From the NCBI RefSeq assembly GCF_002775205.1, contig NC_036460.1:1742056-1806055 (forward strand): a DNA stretch of 64,000 nucleotides. The letters are read 5' to 3'. The position numbers were made by a program, and so were the translations under genes. Numbering within the stretch: the first letter of the stretch is position 1; each line of letters begins with the position of its first letter. Positions 44,101-64,000 of the stretch are shown here, piece by piece. The notes under the pieces were generated by a model, which did no database searches, was not told the DNA's origin, and worked only from the letters and a program-made list of their open reading frames with translations. The DNA is from Xiphophorus maculatus (taxonomy: Eukaryota > Chordata > Actinopteri > Cyprinodontiformes > Poeciliidae).

Positions 44101-46204
44101 GTTTTTCTTGAGGACAGAATCATCAAAATTACAAGAAATTAAAATTTATAACATTTAACTAAGCATGACAAATTCATACAAGTTTCATTTCTGGAAATAA
44201 GTGACAAAAATATTGAACTTGTTCTCTATTCATTTTTTAAGTACTTGAATATGTTTATGAGGAATATCTGATTATAAAATTTGATTAAAAAAAAGTTAGT
44301 TTTGAACATTTTCTATTATTTTTTGCAGATTTTTTTCCAGAAAAAATATCAAAAACTGACTAAATTAAAATTTTCTGAGTTGAGAATAAATTTAAACATC
44401 TGAAATATTTTCCATTGTTTTTCTCGTGTTCGGTCTCTGTGAGGCGCTGTAACGACCCATCAGAACCGCGATGTCACGGCGCTCAGGAGTGTCCGGGTGA
44501 CCTCTGACCTGGGCCCGATGTCCACGTGCTGCAGCTCTCCGGCCACCAGCGCCACCAGGTAGGACGGGACCGGGAACTCCATGGAGAACTGGAAGATCCG
44601 GTCCAGTTTGGAGTAAGAGCTCCGGGACGCGCTCATCAGAACCGTCACGCCGTCCGGAACCTGAGCAGGAAGTTCCATTTTATTTTCAACATGTCTTCCC
44701 CAACCGACGCGCCTCGCCTCGCCTCGCTGACCGGACCCGTCCCAACAGAACAGAACCGAACAGAACTCACCCGGATGGAGGCGGAGTAGGTGCTCTTCAC
44801 CGCCGGCGTGTCGAAACACGGGAAGAAGGAGCGATTACACACCGAGTGTCCCTGAGTGAAGACCAGAGGACGGGACTGACCGCAGGTCAGCTCCGAGTCC
44901 AGCCACCAGATCTGAGGTCACACAGAGGTCAGAGGTCACACAGAGGACAGGATGTCAGTCATTAGGAGAAGATCGGGTCTTCAGCAGGAACACGGGTCCA
45001 AACATCCAGAAACTCTGGCCGGAGTTTTCTGCCTCAGTGACCCGGGCTGAGACAAAGATCAGAAACCAGTTCCAAACCAGTCTGAAAGCAAGGCAAACCT
45101 GTCCCAGCAGTGTGAACATAGTACAGTTCCAAAACCAATCTGAAAGCAGTTTGAAAGAAAGTATGAAACCAGTTTAAAACTAAATCTGAAACCAGTTTAA
45201 AACTAAATCTGAAACCAGTTTAAAACTAAATCTGAAACCAGTTTGAAACTAAATCTGAAACCAGTTTGAAAGAAAGTGTGAAACCAGTTTAAAACTAAAT
45301 CTGAAACCAGTTTAGAACTAAATCTGAAACCAGTTTGAAACTAAATCTGAAACCAGTTTGAAACTAAATCTGAAACCAGTTTGAAAGAAAGTGTGAAACC
45401 AGTTTAAAACTAAATCTGAAACCAGTTTGAAAGAAAGTGTGAAACCAGTTTAAAACTAAATCTGAAACCAGTTTAGAACTAAATCTGAAACCAGTTTGAA
45501 ACTAAATCTGAAACCAGTTTGAAAGAAAGTGTGAAACCAGTTTAAAACTAAATCTGAAACCAGTTTAAAACTAAATCTGAAACCAGTTTGAAACTAAATC
45601 TGAAACCAGTTTGAAAGAAAGTGTGAAACCAGTTTAAAACTAAATCTGAAACCAGTCTGAACCCAGTGATGCAGTAGGACCGGAACCAGTCAGAGGAAGT
45701 GGTGTGTGTTCTCACCGCCGGGCCGTCCGTGGTCGTGTACCGGACGGTCACCTGGATCAGCTGTTCGGGTCGCACCGCTCCGGCCGGCAGGCTGATGACC
45801 AGCGAGGACCCGTAGTCGGTGAACGGGTCGACCCGGTAGGTGAGGGACGCAGGCTCCTCCGGCCCGTCTCCGGGAACCTTACAGTCTATGGAGTGGATCA
45901 ACAGGGACGGGTGGGAGTCCAGTACGAGGGAGCTGACCCCCGGCTGGACCGGAACCAGGTCCAGAACCAGCCAGCCGCTCATCTCCTTCGCTGCAAAGTT
46001 CAGCCGCAGGTCCAGGTGAAAGTGGCGCAGCCGGAAGCTCCTGAAGTTGGAGGCTGACGCCACGTCCACCAGGGGGCAGCGCGCGGCGCCGGGCCTCGGA
46101 CCGGCCGAGGGCGGCTTGGGTTCGCCGGCGAAGCGACCGCCGGACACCGGCAGCGCCTTCCGGCAGCAGCACAGCGAGGGCGAGGTCTGCGCGAGTTCTG
46201 CCAT
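38863..46204 (-). CDS. rnpepl1: Arginyl aminopeptidase-like 1 (M1 family)
   Basis: M1-type zinc aminopeptidase that removes N-terminal residues from peptides. Eleven exons join in phase to 714 aa (human about 725): 45716-46204, 44771-44911, 44509-44660, 43449-43565, 42611-42846, 41145-41258, 40940-41052, 40426-40534, 40130-40357, 39914-40056, 38863-39165. The N-terminal beta domain has [13 protein letters not shown] and [16 protein letters not shown]. The exopeptidase motif appears as VAMEN (about residues 313-317). The zinc site HEIAH (340-344) is followed 18 residues later by Glu363 in WLSEG, so all ligands are present. The end ALRDVNVSA matches human RNPEPL1 (SLRDVNVSA). The Met at 46204 (MAELAQ) was chosen over 46237 because a CCCR block then sits near the N terminus as in the human protein. 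Intron 1 carries a minisatellite and exons 6 and 8 abut CA/TG runs. Confidence 0.94.
40544..40574. repeat. (AC)n at the rnpepl1 exon 8 acceptor
   Basis: On the transcribed strand this is a TG repeat ending ten bases before the exon 8 acceptor (TATGTGTGCAG/GACTAC), in the place of a normal polypyrimidine tract. Confidence 0.9.
41111..41140. repeat. (GT)n at the rnpepl1 exon 6 donor
   Basis: On the transcribed strand a CA repeat starts four bases into the intron (CCAG/GTATACACACAC). Confidence 0.9.
41453..42375. mobile_element. Non-autonomous DNA element in rnpepl1 intron 5
   Basis: Starts with AGGCCTGTCACAATAA and ends near 42375 with TTATCGTTTATTGCAATAA and TTTATCGTCCAG, blocks usual for an abundant fish DNA repeat with ends of the CCTGTCACGATAA type. 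The right end is degraded. The interior has no intact transposase; short open frames there are chance. Confidence 0.55.
45125..45660. repeat. 23-bp minisatellite in rnpepl1 intron 1
   Basis: About 23 units of AAACCAGTTTGAAACTAAATC with a variant in which AAACTAAATCTG is replaced by AAAGAAAGTGTG. The variants occur in a higher-order pattern. The array stops 56 bases before the exon 1 donor. Confidence 0.92.
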
Positions 46205-47215
46205 GTTCTGGAGGACAGCAGAACCGAACCGGGCCACGGATGGCCTAATCCGAGGTTAATCCCAGGTTAAACCTGGGTTCAAACCCGGGATTATCCCAAT
46301 TCAGACCAGAACCAAACCCGGTTTAGACCTGGACTGAAACCGGTTTACACCGGTACAAAACCCATATTAGACCGGGATTAACCCAATTTACACCAGAACC
46401 AAACCTGGTTTTGTACTCAAGCTTCTTAAATCCTGGATTAAATCCAACTATGTTTGACTTAACCTGATTTGGACCAGAACAGAACCAAATGGTTTTTTTA
46501 AGTTCAGGACAAGCTTGACCTTCGACCCAGGAAGTGCATCTACTGGGTACCAGTACACCCAGTCCAGACTGAACCCATTTTCAATAAAACAGAACCTCGA
46601 ACTAGAACCCAGTCTTTGTAAACCGGTCCGGTTGTAGCCTGCTTTCCGGGACCCAGTCAGCCTACCGAACCGATACCGAGTCCAATTCACCTGCAGCAGA
46701 ACTTTTTCCACTTGAACTCTGATCCAAACACAGTTTAGCGAACTGTCCAGCCCAGTTCTCCGGTCCGCACGGCATTAAAACCCAGTGAATAGGTCCGACA
46801 GTGGCCCAACGCCAGAAAGAGTTCTGCAGAACGGAGCCGAACCGAACTGGGTTAAAGGGTTCCGTCCCCTTGTCCCGGTTCCCCGCAGAGCGAGCCTCGG
46901 CCCCGCAGACAGAGTTCCGGACCGTTAAGTAAAATCCATCTGGACGGAACCGGACCAGCACCGGCTCCTCCGCTCCCGGTCCGGCTCACAGAGGCGGGAA
47001 GGTTCCGATGGACCGGCGCCAGAGGACAGAGTGTCCCCGGAGAACAAAGACCGACGGAGACCGGAGGACCGCGGAGGACAAACAGGAAGTACCAGAAAGT
47101 TTCTGCTGGCCGCCAGAGGGCGCTGTGGGGGCTGGGAGAGGAGAGGACAGCCGGGAGACAGGAGAGGCTGCGGGGGACAAACAGCCGTCCAGTGGTCTGT
47201 CCGTCCGGCCAAGAA
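46205..47215 (-). promoter_or_regulatory. rnpepl1: rnpepl1 5' flank, GC-rich
   Basis: GC-rich and CpG-rich in 46700-47215, consistent with a promoter. 46240-46480 is a degenerate tandem array around AACCCGGTTTAGACC-like text, probably intron or 5' UTR. Open frames on both strands at 46900-47300 have no recognised domains. Confidence 0.4.
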
Positions 47216-49101
47216 ATTATAAATCAATTCATTACGGTTCAACAATGATCAAAAATTTAAACAAAAAACAAGGAAAGAACCTCTTCCAGAACCACTTACC
47301 TGTTTGACCGAACCTCTCATCACAATATGGAGCTACAAAGGAGCGTAAATTAGTTCAAAAGAAAAAAAACAACTCTGAAAATAAAAAAGATTTGACACTG
47401 AAAAATGTTTTTGAAACGGAAAAAAAGTTTTAAACTGAAAAATAAGATTTAAAATTTAAAAATTTTTGAAAGAAAAACAAAATAACACTAGAAATATTAA
47501 ATTAAAAAAAAATTTTGGAAAAAGGTTTTTAATTTCAAATCTACTAAAATATTTGCACTGGAAAGTGGACAGAACATATCAGACAAAGTGTATCTTAAGT
47601 TTTTAATTCTGTTGTTTTGCTTTTCACTCATTGTTGCTGTGTAAAAAATTAATTTAACAGATTTATTAACAGACATTTGAAGGCTCTGATCTGGTTTGCG
47701 TTTGGACTTGTTGGCCACCGTACCGGCAGGTTTTACCCCCAAATGAAGGCGCGGGTCGGGAGGAGTGTGTTAAAATGCTTTTACTGGTTTTGTTCATCGT
47801 GCTCTTAGAAAAATACAGACACCAACACAGAGACACTTTGACAAAGGCTGATCTATCACAAGAAGATTCAGAATGAAAACGTCCCATCACTCTGCGGTGA
47901 TCCGAGGCGGTGACGTACTCATGACGTCACAGCAGAAGCAGCGGGTCCTCGTTCCGCTTCTCAACACGTAGCGGCTCATTTACAGTGACTGTACAGGTGG
48001 AGACTGTGTGCGTGCTGCCCCCTGCAGGCACACAGCAGAAACTGCATCATCACGGCAGATTCCTGTGCAGTAACAGTGTTTTTCCTGCAGGGGGCAGCAA
48101 TGCCTCCGTCTGAAAGGCCAAAAGTCTTTAAAGGCAAAGAGGTTCTGCTGCTCAGACGTTTAAATGATTAATGACAGCTCTCTACATTCCACATTAAAAC
48201 GCATCAGGCTGATTATAACGGATCTGACACGGAGAACAAACTATTATGTCATCATTTGCTACAGCTGGAGACGCAGAAGCGTCTCTGCTATTCTCCGATG
48301 ACAGTAAAACTAAGACGATTGAATTAACACCTTCACATCGGCAGATGTTTCATACCAGGAGTCTGCAACCGTCAGTCCAGCTAAATAAATAAAACTCTGC
48401 AAATGTTACATCTTTAGTGGAAACAGAACAAAAATGTTTAAATAAATAGCTGCTGTAGGAAAATTGTGGTGATTCTTAAGGAAGCAACATTTTACGTTTT
48501 AAAACAAAAGGAAAAAAACAAAACATTTAATTAAAAAAAAACAGGATTGATTAATTTTATTCCAGGGGATGTTGATTTTACGACAGAATATTAGCACCAT
48601 GTTTTAAACATTTTAAAAAATAAAATGATGTAATAATGAGAATAAAGAACAATGTTTCAACCTTATTCTTGTAATGTTACAAATTTATTGTCAAAATATT
48701 GACTTTATTCTCATAATTTTGTTCTCTCTTAAAAGTGTATTCTCAGTTTTATTCATTTTTTGCAGGCCCAGTTTTCTGTCATGTGACATAAACCAAAACA
48801 GAACTTAGTTTCCAACGTAATGGTGAGAAAAAATAATAAATATTCCTGATATTTGTGTGAATTTATTCCATATAAAAAATAAACCCAATAAATTCATAAA
48901 ATCTGTCTCCGGAGCCACAGGTTGCAAACCCCTGACCTGTACAGACAAGAAACCACAGGCTTTGACCTTTGACCCCACCCACCTCCGCATGCAGCCAGTC
49001 ACACGGTGCCGCCTCATCAGAGCGTCAAAACGAGTTCAACATAAATAAATAAATAAAACCGAGCAGCACCGAGGTGTCTGAGAGCAGCTTCCTCCTCATC
49101 C
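47216..49101. other. abcc5 3' UTR and intergenic sequence
   Basis: An AT-rich stretch of TTTATTTATTTAT (minus-strand sense) lies at 49040-49056, 50 bases after the abcc5 stop, and could act as an AU-rich mRNA element. A poly(A) signal choice is not obvious: AATAAA occurs on the minus strand near 48550 and 48865. 47340-47530 is A-rich low complexity. No other gene is seen. Confidence 0.45.
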
Positions 49102-60344
<11,243 letters not shown>

Positions 60345-60724
60345 CGTCTATCAGACCACATGGAGGCGTGACCTCTGACCCCGGGACGTTGAACAACAGG
60401 GGAAAATACTGGAAAACGTGCAAATAAACAAAGAAAAGCATCTGATTATTACAGTAAAACTTCATAGAACACAACAGGAACACATTAACATCACTGCGGA
60501 GGGATCAGGGGTCAAATTTCTGCTTCAGGTGAACCTCCAGGTGTGTGTCAGGTACTGCAGTACAGCAGCTGGAACACTGTGTACGGATACTACAGAGTAC
60601 TATGAAGGACTCCTTCAAAATAAAAGCCTGTGATGCTGCGCTGATGACCGGAGCCGTCCGTCCGCGCGCTCGAACCCCACCAGAGATCAAACACCCGACC
60701 ACCTTCACCTGCGCGGGTTCTCAC

Positions 60725-60860
60725 CTGTCCGTGGGTGCGCGCGTGTCCGTGTCCGCGCGGCACTCTATCCTCTGCAGCTTCGCTCAAATGATGCTGCGGC
60801 TCATCACTTGAACCCCGGGGCGGGGCATCATGGGAAATGGAGTTACGACGCAAAAGATGC
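60725..60860 (-). promoter_or_regulatory. abcc5: abcc5 CpG promoter and non-coding first exon
   Basis: CpG-dense sequence with a donor at 60724-60725 (CGGACAG/GTGAGAAC on the minus strand) upstream of the exon holding the start codon. This fits a 5' UTR exon joined to the coding exon that ends at 60255. The transcription start is placed around 60800-60860 by composition only. Confidence 0.5.
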
Positions 60861-60899
60861 GTCACAACCGGAAGTTAAGGAAAATTATAATTAGCCTTT

Positions 60900-61909
60900 T
60901 ATTAAGGTGGTTCAGAGAGGATTTAAGGTAGAGAGCAGTTAGAGAACCTCTTCTTCTTCTGCGATGATAAAGTTTGGACAGAAACATTTGAAATAAATTT
61001 ATCTTCTTCCTGAAGGAGCTTGTACAAATAACGCAATGGCGCCCCCTGCTGTCCGAGTCTCTCTGAGGCGACTTCAGCCGGGAAACAAACTGGTTTATTT
61101 CTACGAAGGCGTTTTAGGGACATTTTAGACAGAAAAGTAGGAAATTTCCGCCAATAAATCTCAGAAAATTTATAGGAAAAACGCAAAAATTTCAGAGCCT
61201 GAAAAGTTGAAGATTTGAAAGAAAAATGTTTTTGAGACTAGTCTCAAAAACATTTTTATAAAAAAAGAAACAAAAAGATTATATATATAAAAAACAAACT
61301 TCAGTTTGAAAAGTTGGAAAATTAAAAAAAAAAATTTCAAAATAGTCTCAGAAATTTTCTGAAAAAAAAAATCCTAGAAAATGGAAAAAAGTAAACTTTA
61401 AATTTAAAAAGTTGTTGGAATAAAATCTAGAAAAAAGAACATTTGAGTTTGAAAAGACAAAAAATAGCTAAAAACTCAGAAATTTGGAGAATATAAAAAA
61501 AAATAAAAATTAAGTCTTTTTCTCTGGCAAAATTTCAAACTCAGAAATATCCTTTTTTCTAAAAAGAAATCTATTAATCTAAAAATTTCTGAGGTTTTGG
61601 TAGAAATTCACTTTTTAATTTTTTTATCTCTACAAACATAATTAAAGTCGATCTGTAGAGTGAAGTCCTTTCATTAATGTTTGAAAACCCAAAATGTGTC
61701 AGTATTTAGTGTTAATATTTTCTATATGAGAATATAAAAGAAACAGCCTTTATTGTCCCAAAGAGAAAATTCAGGTGTTTAACGTTCACAAAGTGGTAAA
61801 ACATATAAAAAGATTAATAACATATTTTATAAGACTAACAGAAAATACTGAGCAGTTACTAGAAGTTGTGATGTGGAAGCGAGTCGGACAAAAGAACAAA
61901 AACACACAG
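60900..61909. other. Intergenic between rpl35a and abcc5
   Basis: 61190-61620 is a low-complexity stretch of imperfect AAAATTTCTGAG and TTTGAAAAGT units, the same type as near 37500-37900. No gene. Confidence 0.55.
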
Positions 61910-61927
61910 CAGTTTGGCGCCGATCAG

Positions 61928-61933
61928 TTTATT
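61928..61933 (-). promoter_or_regulatory. rpl35a: rpl35a poly(A) signal
   Basis: AATAAA on the minus strand 43 bases after the rpl35a stop codon, a typical very short ribosomal-protein 3' UTR. Confidence 0.65.
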
Positions 61934-61975
61934 GATCCGTTTTTATCATTTCTGTACAAACATGATGGATCGTCT

Positions 61976-61999
61976 TCACACCCGAGACGGATACAGCAT
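61976..61999 (-). CDS. rpl35a: Ribosomal protein L35a, last coding exon (partial)
   Basis: After a good acceptor (CCTGTCTTTGCAG) the exon reads MLYPSRV and stop, the C-terminal end of ribosomal protein L35a (human ...RVMLYPSRI), followed by a short 3' UTR with AATAAA. The protein is part of the large ribosomal subunit. Upstream exons are not found in the 2 kb to the window edge, so the preceding intron must be longer than 2 kb or the exons lie beyond 64 kb. Only seven residues support the call, but the splice site, stop and poly(A) signal all fit, and human RPL35A is on the same chromosome arm as ABCC5. Confidence 0.68.
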   Translation of the reverse strand: MLYPSRV

Positions 62000-62001
62000 C
62001 T

Positions 62002-64000
62002 GCAAAGACAGGAAGAGACACCGTCAGAATAAAAGCACCGGGACTCCTTCACAATAAGAGAACACCAGATATTCCTGCTGTAACAGATCAGAACATGAAA
62101 CCACAGTTCTGGTTCCAAAGAAGTAAAATCAGGATTTAAATGATCAAACTGAATTTATTTTAAAATATATATATAAAAACCAGAGATACACCGAAAGAAA
62201 AATCCGATATTGATTGATTTTAAATATTTCCTAAACTTCTGAGAAAAGCAGAAAATACAACAGGACAGAAATAATCACCTGTTAATATCGGCCGATCGTT
62301 ATTGTGCATCTCTAATAAATATATTTATTATTCAACAGATTAAGAATAATTTCTGGATGTTTTGGTAAATAAAGAAAATCCGTAGATATTGCAGCTTAAA
62401 GTTGGAGGTTTATTTATAAAATCAGAATCAGATGTTTGAAATTCTGGTTTTTTTTATTTTTTTAATCTGAAGACTGAAGAATAATTAAATTCTGTTTCAG
62501 TCAAACATTGAACCATTAAAAGTCGAAACAGATTTTTACAAACAGATGCGAGTCCAATTTTTAGATTGTGGTTTCAAAAGATCCAGTTCTTTCTAGAGCA
62601 ACACTGGGAGTCAAAGTGGCTGATTTTAAACTGATTACTGATCAATTATATTAATTACAAGTAGAAATTTAAATTCAACATTTGTAGAACTATAACTGTT
62701 ACCAGTAAGAAATTCGCTTCAGATTCCTTTAAATCTCTGATTTGTTCTCAGAATGGTGGGCTAACCTATTAAATGTTATAACAGTTTGCCATAGAGACTC
62801 TCCAGAACGTTTAAAACTGAGTTGAAGTGCTTTACCCACAATTCACTGCTGCATGTCATGTTTTCAATGTTGAGGTGGAAATATCGCAGAAAATATCAGC
62901 TTTTAAATGTAAAATAATGAAATGATTTGTTTTTCTGTGTGAAAACTACCAAATCTTGCTCTGCATTCAACAACTCAAAACAAAGACATCTGAACAGCTA
63001 AATATCTCAGCAATAATACAGACACTCTACATTCAAAATAGCACAAAAGCCAAAGCGGTGACCGGTCCGCCATGTTGGATGTTGTGGTTCTGAAGTTGCT
63101 GACGTAACAAACTCTCCTGTGTTTGCAGGTTTGTAACTCAGACCGAGTTCACACTCTACAGAAAAATCACAATTTCTGCATCTGGGAATCCTGAAAAATG
63201 TATTTTAAAATGTGTTTCAGTTGAATACTGAATCCACCGTCTGCATGCTGAATAATTCTATGATTTTTTCTTTTTTGATTCAGAAAAGCCAGGCAGCTAA
63301 GCTAACCTCATACTGGTAAACTAAGTTACAAAATTTGATGAACAAACCGATTTTTGTTTAACTGATTGAATTTGATCCTGTATGGAACCTTAGAGAACAG
63401 TTATGAATAAACGTCTTTTTGTCTACAGTCTTTTTCTCTTTCAGTCGCATCATTGAAACAGAAACTATAAACAGCTTGAACAGAAAAATTTGTTTCTGGA
63501 TCGAAACGTGAAAATCTGAATCAAATTGCTGCTGCAGCTGCGTTTCCACTTGAAATGTGCAGAAAACTGTCAATATTTTGATGTTGAAAAAACACAATTG
63601 AAAAATTAAAATCACATCAATACATTTGTTCACATGATAAAACATTAAAAATCATGTTGATAATACAAAACAGTTTTTATCGTCGGGATTGTTAGAATTA
63701 CTATTCTCTACAGTTTTTTCAATAAATATCAATCCATCTGAGAATATGTGAGCAGTTCAGGGATATAAATCACATCTTGATGTGCCTGGTGGCCTAAAGA
63801 AGCTTGTTGCACAGGAATGTTTTAAAGAGATGGTTTGTGTTTGTGGAGCTACGATTACCATGAAAGTTTTACAGTTAACTGAAAACAAATAGAAGTGACG
63901 ATAAGAACTATTTATTATCGTTGTGACAATAAATCATGATGAAACTTTTAGTCCGTATGGTTCAGCTCTTCTGTGATGAATGTTAAGGCTGCTGGTGTAG
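62002..64000. other. Presumed rpl35a intron, no exon seen
   Basis: AT-rich sequence with no recognised coding exon on either strand. Ribosomal-protein introns often host snoRNAs, but I found no convincing box C/D or H/ACA pair on the minus strand. Confidence 0.4.

Noticed and set aside
45704-46259. + strand open frames opposite rnpepl1 exon 1
   Set aside because: Shadows of a GC-rich coding exon.

Overview
The window is vertebrate nuclear DNA and looks like a ray-finned, probably percomorph, fish. It has intron-split genes with GT/AG junctions, intronless fish-type odorant receptors, a tRNA-derived SINE family, L2-like LINE tails, Tc1 and hAT-type DNA elements, and many CA/TG, TA and minisatellite tracts. 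The species cannot be named from this sequence alone.

Positions 1-9 kb hold three intact odorant receptor genes, one on + and two on -, separated by LINE and SINE pieces. From 9 to 15.5 kb I see only repeat fragments (MITEs, LINE ends, a hAT-type end) and no convincing gene. A CpG-rich block at 15.48-16.2 kb is cut by the most unusual object in the window. This is an 8.4-kb foldback element (16206-24631) whose two arms of about 2.7 kb are almost perfect inverted copies built mainly of a 175-bp tandem repeat. Its 3-kb centre carries spliced exons encoding a C-terminal PHD finger and a nested Tc1 remnant.

From 25 kb to the end, four host genes lie head to tail on the - strand. Listed in order of increasing coordinate, they are a Dishevelled gene (dvl3-like, 15 coding exons, 636 aa), rnpepl1 (11 coding exons, 714 aa), abcc5 (29 coding exons, 1392 aa) and the last exon of rpl35a, whose remaining exons lie beyond 64 kb. 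I followed every splice phase of the first three genes by hand, and each gives one open reading frame. Human DVL3 and ABCC5 are neighbours on 3q27 and RPL35A lies on 3q29, so three of the four genes match human 3q; RNPEPL1 does not.

The genes do not form one pathway. Dishevelled transduces Wnt signals, Rnpepl1 is a zinc aminopeptidase, Abcc5 exports organic anions and cyclic nucleotides, and Rpl35a is a ribosomal protein. A shared structural feature is that CA/TG microsatellites sit directly against four splice sites in the three large genes, and minisatellites fill the dvl3 3' UTR and introns of rnpepl1 and abcc5.
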